Assembly (NCBI GenBank): GCA_910586225.1
Contig: CAJUIL010000009.1
Coordinates: 1 to 64,000 of the forward strand
Direction of reading: 5' to 3'
DNA from: an uncultured Eubacterium sp.
GTDB taxonomy: Bacteria; Bacillota; Clostridia; Lachnospirales; Lachnospiraceae
DNA: 64,000 bases
Shown: piece by piece, positions 44,865-53,774 of the stretch
Layout of the letters: each line of letters begins with the position of its first letter
Position numbering within the stretch: position 1 is the first letter of the stretch
Notes under the pieces: model-generated
What the model was told of the DNA's origin: nothing
The model's input: the letters and a program-made list of their open reading frames with translations, nothing else
Databases searched by the model: none
Program-made: the position numbers and the translations under genes

Positions 44865-46307
44865 CTATCCTGTAACAGATTTTAGTAACACAAGGAAGGT
44901 CTGATTTTTCATTCCAAGCAGCACACCGCTGTAAGCCGCAACCGCCAGAACGATCGATGCTCCCAATTCCAGGGCATGGGACAGCCCAAACTGCTTCACC
45001 GCAAAGCAGACAGCGCCAATCGCTGCTCCTCCGGCAAGATCGATCCATATATCTTTTTTATTGATCAAAATCTTTACACCTGCTTCTTTTTTTGCATAAA
45101 ATGAGGTGACGATATATACGGTAAGTTCAGCCAGCAAAGTTGTCAGCGCAGCCGCACACATCCCAAGGCGAGGTATCAGCCATAAATTTGTTCCGATATT
45201 GATAACTGCGGCCATAACCGTTGATAATAAGAAGTATTTTTCCATATGAAACGGTACTAAGACCGCATACGAAAAAAAGCACGAACCGACAGCAAGCAAT
45301 ATCGTAACACTATAAATCCTAAGAACCGCTGTACCCTCTAAATAACCGCTGCCTCCTACAAACCAGATCAGGTTTTTGGCCTCGAAAAAAATACCCACAG
45401 CTGCCGGTATCAAAAGCATACACAAAAAATTCGCCATCCCGGAAAGCATCTCGTCGCCGTCTTCCTTTTTTTCTGCTGCTATCTGCGACAGCTTGGGAAC
45501 CGCAGGCAGGATCACCGCATTAATCAAAGCTTTTGCCATCAGGTAAATTTTTGTAGCAACCGAATAAGTCCCGACCGCAGCATCATCCGCATATATTCCC
45601 AATATGGTAATATCTGAGTTTAAGTAAATCACCAACGCCATACTGTTGAAAAAAAGCATCAGTATCGGCGGTAAATGTGTTCTTACATTTAGGCGCATAG
45701 TCAGACCTAGCTTTACATACCTGCGAATGTAAAATACATTCCATACATTCCCTCCAGCTATGCACAGCATGGAAAATAACGTATACCAGTACACATCCTG
45801 CGGCCCGTTTACAAGATAAAAGATAGCAGCCGTGCAGATCGAAGCAGTCGCAAGATATCGTACTGCCAGGTAAGAAAAATCCTCAAACGCGGTATTGATC
45901 CAATCCGCCCCGACCGCAGCCAGTACAATCTGAATGCTCAAGATCAAAATGACATCCCGATAGGGATGCAGCTTTCCCCATAATCCCAGAAGCAGGAACA
46001 GTGCCGCATAGGAAAGTGCGGATAAAAGCAGCTGTATAGAAAACACCTCATCCGCGAACTTTTTCAGCTTTTTGGAATCATCCCGCAGCGGCGCCGCTTC
46101 CCGAACTGCGTAATCCGATATACCAAGCGCTGAAAAGCAGGCAAAATAACTGACAATGGATTGTGCAAACGTATATTGTCCTAATTTTTCTGCACCCAAA
46201 GCATGGGAGGCATAAGAAAACGTTAAAAACGGAAATACGATTGTACACGCCTGCCTGCATACGTTCAGCAGCGCATTTTTTTTGATCGATGTATCACTAT
46301 TTTTCAT
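44865..46307 (-). CDS. Wzx-type oligosaccharide flippase (first set)
   Basis: This 480-residue, about 12-14-segment protein has the PST/Wzx N-terminus (NALLNVCRQACTIVFPFLTFSYASHALGAEKLGQYTFAQS) and YLNSDITILGIYADDAAVGTYSVATKIY, typical of flippases for undecaprenyl-linked repeats. It lies 8 nt after the EpsG-like polymerase gene. It is the partner of the heptose-side genes by position and base composition. Confidence 0.88.
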   Translation of the reverse strand: MKNSDTSIKKNALLNVCRQACTIVFPFLTFSYASHALGAEKLGQYTFAQSIVSYFACFSALGISDYAVREAAPLRDDSKKLKKFADEVFSIQLLLSALSYAALFLLLGLWGKLHPYRDVILILSIQIVLAAVGADWINTAFEDFSYLAVRYLATASICTAAIFYLVNGPQDVYWYTLFSMLCIAGGNVWNVFYIRRYVKLGLTMRLNVRTHLPPILMLFFNSMALVIYLNSDITILGIYADDAAVGTYSVATKIYLMAKALINAVILPAVPKLSQIAAEKKEDGDEMLSGMANFLCMLLIPAAVGIFFEAKNLIWFVGGSGYLEGTAVLRIYSVTILLAVGSCFFSYAVLVPFHMEKYFLLSTVMAAVINIGTNLWLIPRLGMCAAALTTLLAELTVYIVTSFYAKKEAGVKILINKKDIWIDLAGGAAIGAVCFAVKQFGLSHALELGASIVLAVAAYSGVLLGMKNQTFLVLLKSVTG

Positions 46308-46315
46308 TTTGACGC

Positions 46316-47488
46316 CTACTTTAGAAAGAATGGTTTGCCATCCAGCACAGGAACTGCCATGGTAACACTGTTTTCAAATATCACAATATCCAGCACGTAC
46401 CATAGGGCGGCCAGCAAGGCCAGTATTGCAAATGCACCATACGATACGCGCTTTCGTTTCCCTTTCTTTTGAAACAAGAACGAAACACCGATCACATTCA
46501 TCATAAAAGCGCCTCTGACCATCCTGTAATAATGCAAATTCATCATGATTGCCGGCACTGTCACAAACAAAATCAGATCGTATACAAAAAGAAGCTCTAA
46601 ATATTCCTGCTGCCTGCTTGTGATACAAACCTTTCTGCTATGCACATATTTACATACTGCCAGACAAAGCAGCGTAGTCATACTATGGATCGCCGCCGGT
46701 ACAGTCCAGCCGAGATTTCCAGATGTAGCGTAAGTGACTCCCCGCGCATCAGTTTTTGCTAAAAACAGATTTGCGATATCTGCAAAAAACGGCACTTGAT
46801 TCCCATTCATAACCGTGACAGCAGCCAATACCATTCCTGCTAAAAATATAAAAACAGCAATCTGCTTGCGCCTGGTTTTAAAAAAGAAAACCGTAAGCGC
46901 TAGTGCAAAATAATAGAGTGCATGGATCTGGGCGATCACCAAGATGCAAATGACATATTTAACTTTTGCATATTTTCCGTCAAACAGCAGAAACCGAAAG
47001 CTCCATAAAAATAATGACAAACAAACTGCATTTCGAAACTGCATGGAGTCTACAAACAGCATGGACGGCAGATAAAACAGCAGGACAAAACTAAAATCCA
47101 CACCTATCTTTTTGATCGTATCTACCGCCAAAATCCCGGTTAAAAATGTTAGTACCGCGCGAAAGACCCAAAAAGACATTCCCGCCTGATACGCCGCGAC
47201 ACTGATCACTCCAAACAGCTTATCCTTTCCTTCAAATGCTTCATGCTGATACAAATAAGCTCTTTCATAATTTAAAATATCAAACCCAGTCCGGTTTGCC
47301 GTCAGCAAAAGGAACACAAGCAAAAGAAGCACTGTCTCAATAAAAGCCGCGTATTTCCTGTCATAAGTTTCTCTGAGCCTATGTGTACCAATACAAAACA
47401 CATACCTTTTATGCAGCAGCATCCCCACCATACACAAGATCCAGGCAGCTATATATAAATAAACCATCCGAACAACCATCCTAACCAC
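46316..47488 (-). CDS. EpsG/Wzy-like polysaccharide polymerase (first set)
   Basis: This protein of up to 390 residues has about ten membrane segments and the EpsG-type core (NRTGFDILNYERAYLYQ, SMQFRNAVCLSLFLWSFRFLLF, ALYYFALALTVFFF). EpsG-family proteins polymerise repeat units in Gram-positive exopolysaccharide loci. The start is uncertain: GTG 47488 or ATG at 47467, neither with a clear ribosome site. The gap to hldD (47489-47629) has no gene. Confidence 0.82.
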   Translation of the reverse strand: MVRMVVRMVYLYIAAWILCMVGMLLHKRYVFCIGTHRLRETYDRKYAAFIETVLLLLVFLLLTANRTGFDILNYERAYLYQHEAFEGKDKLFGVISVAAYQAGMSFWVFRAVLTFLTGILAVDTIKKIGVDFSFVLLFYLPSMLFVDSMQFRNAVCLSLFLWSFRFLLFDGKYAKVKYVICILVIAQIHALYYFALALTVFFFKTRRKQIAVFIFLAGMVLAAVTVMNGNQVPFFADIANLFLAKTDARGVTYATSGNLGWTVPAAIHSMTTLLCLAVCKYVHSRKVCITSRQQEYLELLFVYDLILFVTVPAIMMNLHYYRMVRGAFMMNVIGVSFLFQKKGKRKRVSYGAFAILALLAALWYVLDIVIFENSVTMAVPVLDGKPFFLK

Positions 47489-47629
47489 GAAACAACCTGT
47501 CCGCCACGTTACATCTTTCCCCTCACCTTTTCACATTCCCAAACAACCTATCCACTCCGGCAGCAATTTGCTTTCCTATGGATGCGCCCAATCGTAACGA
47601 CAGGAACAATCATAACAATAAAAACGCGC

Positions 47630-48598
47630 TCAATATACAGCAAGCCCCTGCTCCAAATATCCCTGCACATAATCCCTGACGCCTTCCTCCACATCCATAA
47701 ATTCCCCTTGGTACCCAATCTCCCGCAGCTTCGTAATATCCGCCTGCGTATAATACTGGTACTTCTCCTTCAGCTGCTCTGGCATATCCACATACGTTAT
47801 CTGCGGCTTACGCCCCATCGCATGAAATACCGCCTGCGCAAGCTGCGCAAAGCTTCTGGCCTTCCCGGTGCCTACATTAAACAGTCCGCTATGCTGCGGG
47901 TGCTCCAAAAACCATAAAACTACGTCGCACACGTCCTTCACATATACAAAATCCCGCAGCTGCCCGCCGTTTTCATACTCCGGCCTGTAAGAGCGGAACA
48001 GCCGGATCGTTCCTTCCTCTAAAACCTGCCGGTGACCATGGAAGGCCATGCTTGCCATATCCTGTTTCCAATACTCATTCGGCCCATAGACATTAAAAAA
48101 CTTCAGTCCGACATATTGTTTTGGAAACTCCCGCGCCTGATCTTTTACCCATAGGTCAAACGCCTGCTTAGAATAGCCGTAAGCGTTCATCGGTTCTAAT
48201 CCGCTGATATCGCACCGGTCGTCAAAGCCAAGCGACCCGTCCCCATAGGTCGCAGCCGAGCTGGCATAAAGAAATGGTATGTGCCTGCGGCTGCAAGCTT
48301 CCCATAGCGCTTTCGTATAGGAAAAATTGTTATCCCACAGATAATCAAAATCCTGTTCTGTTGTGGCGGACCTCGCGCCCATATGAATAATAGCTTCGAT
48401 ATCGTCTATATCCGGCAGCATTTTCAAAAACCTTGCTTTATGGATATATGCCGCGTATTTTTTATTTCTAAGATTCAGCCATTTGTTCGTAGAAGCGATG
48501 TGGTCTACGATCAAAAGATCCGTCCTGCCGGCTTCATTTAATTTTCGAACGATGCAGCTGCCGATAAAGCCTGCGCCGCCTGTTACTACAATGCTCAT
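47630..48598 (-). CDS. hldD: ADP-L-glycero-D-manno-heptose 6-epimerase
   Basis: This 322-residue SDR enzyme has the nucleotide site VVTGGAGFIGSCIV, the GARSATTEQDFDYLWDNN segment characteristic of HldD/RfaD, YASSAATYGDG and the catalytic YGYSK. It converts ADP-D-glycero- to ADP-L-glycero-beta-D-manno-heptose. It lies 34 nt downstream of hldE. The pathway is classically Gram-negative LPS biosynthesis, so its presence here is notable. Confidence 0.93.
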   Translation of the reverse strand: MSIVVTGGAGFIGSCIVRKLNEAGRTDLLIVDHIASTNKWLNLRNKKYAAYIHKARFLKMLPDIDDIEAIIHMGARSATTEQDFDYLWDNNFSYTKALWEACSRRHIPFLYASSAATYGDGSLGFDDRCDISGLEPMNAYGYSKQAFDLWVKDQAREFPKQYVGLKFFNVYGPNEYWKQDMASMAFHGHRQVLEEGTIRLFRSYRPEYENGGQLRDFVYVKDVCDVVLWFLEHPQHSGLFNVGTGKARSFAQLAQAVFHAMGRKPQITYVDMPEQLKEKYQYYTQADITKLREIGYQGEFMDVEEGVRDYVQGYLEQGLAVY

Positions 48599-48632
48599 AT
48601 TGATACGACTCTTCCTAACTGCTGCCGAACGG

Positions 48633-50063
48633 TTACGTCCAGCCAGCCTGTTCTATTTTTTTGATCGTGCTTGTGGTCGACTTGCCTTCTGTAAAAGGCA
48701 GGATCCTGACCGTTCCCCCGCGCGCTGTTACAATGTCCGCGCCGACGACCTCCTGGGGTGTATAATCGCCGCCCTTGACAAGAAGATCCGGCTGAATTTC
48801 CATGATCAGCCGCTGCGGCGTATCCTCTTCAAATACCACCACATGATCTACACATCCCAAGGCGCACAAAAGCTCTGCCCGGTCCGCCTGGCTGTTCACT
48901 GGACGGCCGTCTCCCTTTAGGCGTCTTACCGAAGCATCCGCATTCAGCCCGACGACCAAAATATCCCCAAGCTTCGCCGCTTCCTGCAGGCAGCGTACAT
49001 GGCCGATATGCAAAATGTCAAAGCATCCGTTGGTAAATACAATCTTTTTGTCTGCATACTGCTGCCTAAGCCCGGCGATGTCTTTTTGCGAAAGCAGTTT
49101 TTTACAGGCTTTCCCCATCGCCGTGATCACCTCCCGCAAACAAACAGACGCCGTTCCGGCCTTTGCCACCTGGATCCCTGCCGCATGGTTCGCGGTAAGT
49201 ACCGCGTCCTGTATCCCAAAGCCGTTCGCCAGACAAGCCGCCAGATACGCGATTACCGTATCGCCTGCCCCGGTGACGTCAAATACTTCCTGTCTGGCCG
49301 GATTTACGTTGTACCGCAGACCCTCCCCGACCAAAACCATACCGCGCGCGCCGCACGTGGTCAGCACATAGGTGCAGCCTGCCCGCTGCATCAGCTGTCT
49401 GGAAGCGTCCGCGATCTCGTCGTCGGTATGCGCCTGCATATCCGTAAGCATCCGCAGCTCCTTGAGATTCGGCTTTAATAAATACGCTCCATGGTATTTC
49501 CTGATATCCGGATCTTTGACGTCGATCAGCGCTTTCTTTTCCATCTGGTCCGCGGTCCTTATGATTTCCTGTACAAAATCATAAGTCAGCAGTCCTTTCT
49601 GATAATCTGAAAGGATGACCAGATCCATAGCAGGTATGACGTTTTTATATTCCGCAAGCAGCCTGTCCGTTACGGATCCTGGCATTTCTCCTGTGACCTC
49701 TGTGTCCATCCGGAGCAGCTGCTGGTGGCCGTCTGCCACAAAACGTGTTTTTACTGTCGTACTGCGGCTTTGCCTGATCGTCAGGCTTGCGTCAATCCCC
49801 TCCTGCGCAAGCAGGCCAAGCAGGATATCCCCTGCCTCATCCTCACCGACGACGGACATTACAAATGCATTTTGTCCGCCTGCAGCCAGATTCGCAGCCA
49901 CGTTTGCAGCGCCTCCCAAAACGCACTTTCTAGTATCCTTTCGAAGCACGGGGACAGGCGCTTCCGGTGAGACACGGCTGACGCTTCCAAAGTAATACTG
50001 ATCCAGCATGACATCACCGACGACTAAAATATTTTTTCTATGAATTTGTTTGCCCTGATCCAT
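48633..50063 (-). CDS. hldE: Bifunctional heptose-7-phosphate kinase / heptose-1-phosphate adenylyltransferase
   Basis: This 476-residue protein has an N-terminal PfkB kinase domain (ARGMVLVGEGL and the DVTGAGDTVIAYLAA active site near residue 265) and a C-terminal nucleotidyltransferase domain (FTNGCFDILHIGHVRCLQEA, then PQEVVGADIV and EGKSTTSTI). This is the full HldE architecture, normally found in LPS-making bacteria. It would supply ADP-heptose for the GT9 heptosyltransferase encoded nearby. It abuts the GT2 gene upstream. Confidence 0.95.
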   Translation of the reverse strand: MDQGKQIHRKNILVVGDVMLDQYYFGSVSRVSPEAPVPVLRKDTRKCVLGGAANVAANLAAGGQNAFVMSVVGEDEAGDILLGLLAQEGIDASLTIRQSRSTTVKTRFVADGHQQLLRMDTEVTGEMPGSVTDRLLAEYKNVIPAMDLVILSDYQKGLLTYDFVQEIIRTADQMEKKALIDVKDPDIRKYHGAYLLKPNLKELRMLTDMQAHTDDEIADASRQLMQRAGCTYVLTTCGARGMVLVGEGLRYNVNPARQEVFDVTGAGDTVIAYLAACLANGFGIQDAVLTANHAAGIQVAKAGTASVCLREVITAMGKACKKLLSQKDIAGLRQQYADKKIVFTNGCFDILHIGHVRCLQEAAKLGDILVVGLNADASVRRLKGDGRPVNSQADRAELLCALGCVDHVVVFEEDTPQRLIMEIQPDLLVKGGDYTPQEVVGADIVTARGGTVRILPFTEGKSTTSTIKKIEQAGWT

Positions 50064-51122
50064 CTAGTTACCCTTTCCGCTTCCAAGATGCCCGCAAAGA
50101 TCTGCGCCGCCTTTTAGCAGCCTGAAAAGAACATATCTTTCATTCCTCAGCAGCCCATCCGCCGCGGCATACAAGACCCTCTTAAACAGCGCCTTGCTAA
50201 AGCGCTCCCTTCCAAAAAAAACAGCCGCTTTCCTTGGCACGTTTTCCACATATGCGTCCCGAAGCCCGGCCAGCAGCTCAAGGCTGTCAAGCCCGCGGCT
50301 TTTGACATACAGATTGCATAATTCACGCAGCGCATAATCTGCATACATCGGATAAGCCATGCTCCCGTCTTGCGAGGCAGAAAACCCAAACAGCCGCGCG
50401 ATCATCTGCATCCGGTACGCGTATTCTTTTGCGATATCCGGATTGTATTTCGTAGAAGTACTGATGCCCGCCCGCTTTTGGTAGGAATACACGACCTGGG
50501 GTATTTTATGGATTCTTTTGCAGTAATACCCATAACAGATATTAAACAGCACATCCTCCATTCCCATCGACAGATTTTCGGAAAAGCGGACGCCATATGT
50601 ATCAATCAGCTCCTTTTGATACATACAGCTCCACACATGATGGGAAGCTGCGTCGTTTTCCTGGTTAAATAAAAATCGATACCGCTCTTCGTCCGTTTCC
50701 AGCACTGTGTCTTGATAGCGGTAGACCTTAGATGCTAGCGCCTTGCCTGCGGTATTCCTGATCGTAAGCTTCTTTCCTGCTACCGCCAGATCTGCATCCC
50801 CGGCCATGCCGTTGTATAATGCGGACAGCCAGCCTTTTCCTACGGTATCATCCTGATCCGCAAAGGCAATATATGCTCCCGACGCTTTGAAAAGCCCGTA
50901 ATTCCTTGCGCTGCTAATACCACCGTTAGGCTTATGATAGACCCGGATCCTTTGATCCTTGCGCGCTGCCTGTTCAGCAAACTCTTCTCCATGGTCGCAG
51001 GAACCATCATTGATAACCAGCAGCTCCCAATCCTGAAAATCCTGTGCCCGGATCGCGGATATCGTATGTTTGATAAACGCCCGCCCGTTATACAGGGGCA
51101 GGATAATGCTGACTGCAGGCAT
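50064..51122 (-). CDS. GT2 family glycosyltransferase
   Basis: This 352-residue enzyme has the GT-A signatures SIILPLYNGRAFIKHTI, LLVINDGSCDHGEEF and the DXD-type FADQDDT. ATG 51122 follows GGAGAG; the longer open frame overlaps the heptosyltransferase end. It lies between the heptosyltransferase and hldE. The sugar it adds cannot be told. Confidence 0.9.
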   Translation of the reverse strand: MPAVSIILPLYNGRAFIKHTISAIRAQDFQDWELLVINDGSCDHGEEFAEQAARKDQRIRVYHKPNGGISSARNYGLFKASGAYIAFADQDDTVGKGWLSALYNGMAGDADLAVAGKKLTIRNTAGKALASKVYRYQDTVLETDEERYRFLFNQENDAASHHVWSCMYQKELIDTYGVRFSENLSMGMEDVLFNICYGYYCKRIHKIPQVVYSYQKRAGISTSTKYNPDIAKEYAYRMQMIARLFGFSASQDGSMAYPMYADYALRELCNLYVKSRGLDSLELLAGLRDAYVENVPRKAAVFFGRERFSKALFKRVLYAAADGLLRNERYVLFRLLKGGADLCGHLGSGKGN

Positions 51123-51151
51123 AAGAACTCTCCTTTCGCTTTTCATCACAC

Positions 51152-52318
51152 TTAGCCGCAAACATTCCGGTATTTTTCGTATACCTCGCGAACCGTTATC
51201 TTCTGCAGGCATTCGCAGCTTACTTCCTGCGGCTGTCCGCCCGTTTTTCCACTCTGGCGCACTTTTAGGCAGGAGGTTCGAAAGCAGGGCTTACAGGCCA
51301 AAGAATCATCCGAGCATACGATCACCCTGTCTTTTGCATAAGGCTTTGCAAAGGCAGGCTCCACCGGGCCAAAAATAACGAATACTGTCGCGCCGCAGGC
51401 GCGTGCAATATGCCCGGCCCCGCTGTCATTGCAAAAGACCATATTGCACAAGGCAAGCCTTTGTATATACTGTATCAGCCCTGTCTGGCTGATGATTGCC
51501 TGCACGCCGCATTTCCTAGCGGCTTGCGCCGTCTTGTACGCTTCTTCTTTTTCTCCCGGTCCCTCGAATATCAGGAATGCCACATGATCGGCGCCTGCGG
51601 CCAGTTTTGCCGCCAGCTCCTCAAACCTGTCCCATTGCTTGATCTTTAAACTTGCTCCAGGATGGATTCCGATCACCTGCTTATCCAACAGCCCTTGGCT
51701 TTTTATAAAATCTTCATTTTCTTTTTTCTGACGTCTGGAAAGCTCCAGCTTCGGATAGCGGTCTGCTTTGTATACACGGCATCCGATCTGTTTTGCAAAA
51801 TACAGCTTTTCTTCGACTAAATGTACCGTTTTTGCAGGCGGGCGTATCACATCGGTCAAAAGACACGCGCCTCCGGTATAGCAATAGCTTACCTTCCGCT
51901 TTGCGCTGCAAAAATGCATCAAAAAGATATACCGCAGATCCCCGCGCGGCTCCAAGGCAGCGTCATAGCGTATCGTATTGACCTGCCGAAACGTCTTGGC
52001 AAATTCTTTCAAAGAACCTGGCGCTTCTGGATCAAAAAATACGAAACGCTCAACCAATCCTTGCCCCTTTAAAACCGGCTCTGCCCAACGAGCGCATAGC
52101 AGCGTAATTTCTGCCTTGGGCGCATTCCTTTTTAAGGTTTTCAAAAAAGGGATGGACATGACAATATCTCCGATCCGCCCAGCATCGATCACTAAGATCT
52201 GTTCCGCATTTTCCAGATCCAATGGCTCCTGTGCCTTTTTTTCATGAAAAAATACAGACAAAGCCAAATTTACAGCTTTTAGATACTTTGTTTTTTCTGG
52301 ATTAAACTTTTGCATCAT
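51152..52318 (-). CDS. Heptosyltransferase-like GT9 enzyme
   Basis: This 388-residue GT-B protein has the GT9 pattern of ADP-heptose:LPS heptosyltransferases: ILVIDAGRIGDIVMSIPFLKTLKRNAPKAEI at the N-terminus, IGIHPGASLKIKQW at the domain boundary, and CNDSGAGHIARACG with VIFGPVEP in the ADP-binding domain. A Cys-rich C-terminus (CKPCFRTSC) is present. With gmhA, hldE and hldD adjacent, the donor is very probably ADP-heptose. The acceptor is unknown in a bacterium without LPS. Confidence 0.9.
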   Translation of the reverse strand: MMQKFNPEKTKYLKAVNLALSVFFHEKKAQEPLDLENAEQILVIDAGRIGDIVMSIPFLKTLKRNAPKAEITLLCARWAEPVLKGQGLVERFVFFDPEAPGSLKEFAKTFRQVNTIRYDAALEPRGDLRYIFLMHFCSAKRKVSYCYTGGACLLTDVIRPPAKTVHLVEEKLYFAKQIGCRVYKADRYPKLELSRRQKKENEDFIKSQGLLDKQVIGIHPGASLKIKQWDRFEELAAKLAAGADHVAFLIFEGPGEKEEAYKTAQAARKCGVQAIISQTGLIQYIQRLALCNMVFCNDSGAGHIARACGATVFVIFGPVEPAFAKPYAKDRVIVCSDDSLACKPCFRTSCLKVRQSGKTGGQPQEVSCECLQKITVREVYEKYRNVCG

Positions 52319-52339
52319 TTTATCGATACCCCTGAAAAT

Positions 52340-53008
52340 CTATACACCAAAAAACCGCTCCTCCAGCATCCTGCACCAGCAATGATAGATCGGCAGATGC
52401 AGTTCTTGTACCTTGTCTGTCTCATCCGCCGGCGCCCTGACCACCGTCCCCGCAAGCGACGCAAGCTGGCCGCCGTCAGCGCCCGTCAGCGCAATGACAG
52501 GCATCCCCAAAGCCTTTGCCGCAACAGCCGCATAAATGACATTTTGGCTGTTGCCAGATGTAGAAATGGCAAGAAACACATCTCCATCCCTGCCAAGCCC
52601 TAGAAGCTGCTGCGCAAATACCCCGTGCCAGCTGACATCATTGCCATAAGCCGTTGCCAACGGTCCCTGTCCGTCTAATGCGACGGCCGTCAACGGCTGT
52701 TCCAGCTGTTCTGCCAGATAAGCGCCCCTTACGGGATCTGCATCCAAAAGCTTTTTCGTATATTCCTGGCTCAGCGGGCGCGGCAGATGAAACCGCTTCA
52801 TCAGCTCTGCCGCAATATGCCCAGCGTCCGCCGCAGAGCCTCCGTTTCCGGCAGTCAGCAGCTTCCCGCCGTTTTCATAAGACGCTTCCAAAACAAAATA
52901 CGCACGGATCATATCCTCCCGGATATCCTCCAGCAGAGGATAGCGCACGATCAAACCATCGATATGCTTTTTTAAATTCATTTTTAATTCCTTTTGCAGC
53001 ATTTCCAT
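52340..53008 (-). CDS. gmhA: Sedoheptulose-7-phosphate isomerase
   Basis: This SIS-domain protein of up to 222 residues starts heptose synthesis. Signatures are LTAGNGGSAADAGHIAAEL, the GmhA-type RPLSQEY insertion and FLAISTSGNSQNVIYA, with an His/Gln-rich C-terminus (QELHLPIYHCWCRMLE). The start could be 53008 or the in-frame ATG ten codons later. It is the first gene of the heptose block; no gmhB phosphatase is seen in the window. Confidence 0.94.
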   Translation of the reverse strand: MEMLQKELKMNLKKHIDGLIVRYPLLEDIREDMIRAYFVLEASYENGGKLLTAGNGGSAADAGHIAAELMKRFHLPRPLSQEYTKKLLDADPVRGAYLAEQLEQPLTAVALDGQGPLATAYGNDVSWHGVFAQQLLGLGRDGDVFLAISTSGNSQNVIYAAVAAKALGMPVIALTGADGGQLASLAGTVVRAPADETDKVQELHLPIYHCWCRMLEERFFGV

Positions 53009-53026
53009 ACGTTTCGCATCTCTTTC

Positions 53027-53773
53027 CTAGCAAACTAAATATTTGACGATCTCGATAAGAATACACTCCAGCAAGTACCAACGGCTGTATCCGTTCTCCC
53101 GGTAACATCGGTAACGGTCCATACATCTTTGCGTGCATTTTGCAAATGACTTCACATTGCTTGCCCCGCCGGAGCGGAAGTTCGCAAGCACCTTATTTTT
53201 TACCACGATTTTCTTATCCGCCCTGCAAAACCGCAAAAACAGATCAAAATCATCATGAATGCCTGTATTTTTATAGACTCCCAGCTCCTCATACGCCTGC
53301 TTTGTTACAAACATCGTCGGATGGTTCCAATGTCTGCTCGTTGCAAGCCGGCCAATCCGCGCGCGCTTGATCAAGCATCTGCCGTCGCGGCGTATGATAC
53401 GGATATCCGCGTAAAACAGATCAAACCGTTCCTTGCGGTATACCTGGACAGCTGTCCAAACCGCATCTGGCTCATACCAGTCGTCGCTGTTGATCATTCC
53501 GATAAAAGCTCCGGAAGCTTTGCGGATCCCTTTATTCATCGCATCGTAAATGCCATGATCCGGCTCACTTATGATCGTAAAGTGAATGCCCTTTTTCGCA
53601 AATTCACCAGCATATCTGCGTGCGGCCGCCACCGTCCGGTCTTTCGAGTTTCCGTCGATGATCAAGTATTCCAGCTTTGGATACGTCTGATGCAATACCG
53701 ACTCCACCGTTTTTCTGATGGTCTTTTCGCTGTTATAAGAAACGGTAATAATGCTGACCAATGGGTACGCCAT
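53027..53773 (-). CDS. GT2 family glycosyltransferase, WcaA-like
   Basis: This 248-residue GT-A enzyme shows SIITVSYNSEKTIRKTVESV, YLIIDGNSKDRT, and the DHGIYDAMNKGI/MINSDDWYEPDA pair typical of the small WcaA-like group. The 1-nt gap to the dehydratase gene upstream suggests coupling. Confidence 0.92.
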   Translation of the reverse strand: MAYPLVSIITVSYNSEKTIRKTVESVLHQTYPKLEYLIIDGNSKDRTVAAARRYAGEFAKKGIHFTIISEPDHGIYDAMNKGIRKASGAFIGMINSDDWYEPDAVWTAVQVYRKERFDLFYADIRIIRRDGRCLIKRARIGRLATSRHWNHPTMFVTKQAYEELGVYKNTGIHDDFDLFLRFCRADKKIVVKNKVLANFRSGGASNVKSFAKCTQRCMDRYRCYRENGYSRWYLLECILIEIVKYLVC

Positions 53774-53774
53774 A

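Noticed and set aside
47630..53008. Evidence for a Gram-negative host making LPS
   Set aside because: No lipid A, Lpt or outer-membrane gene is seen; the CDP-glycerol transferase, lipoprotein binding proteins, EpsG-like polymerase and CcpA site fit Bacillota.
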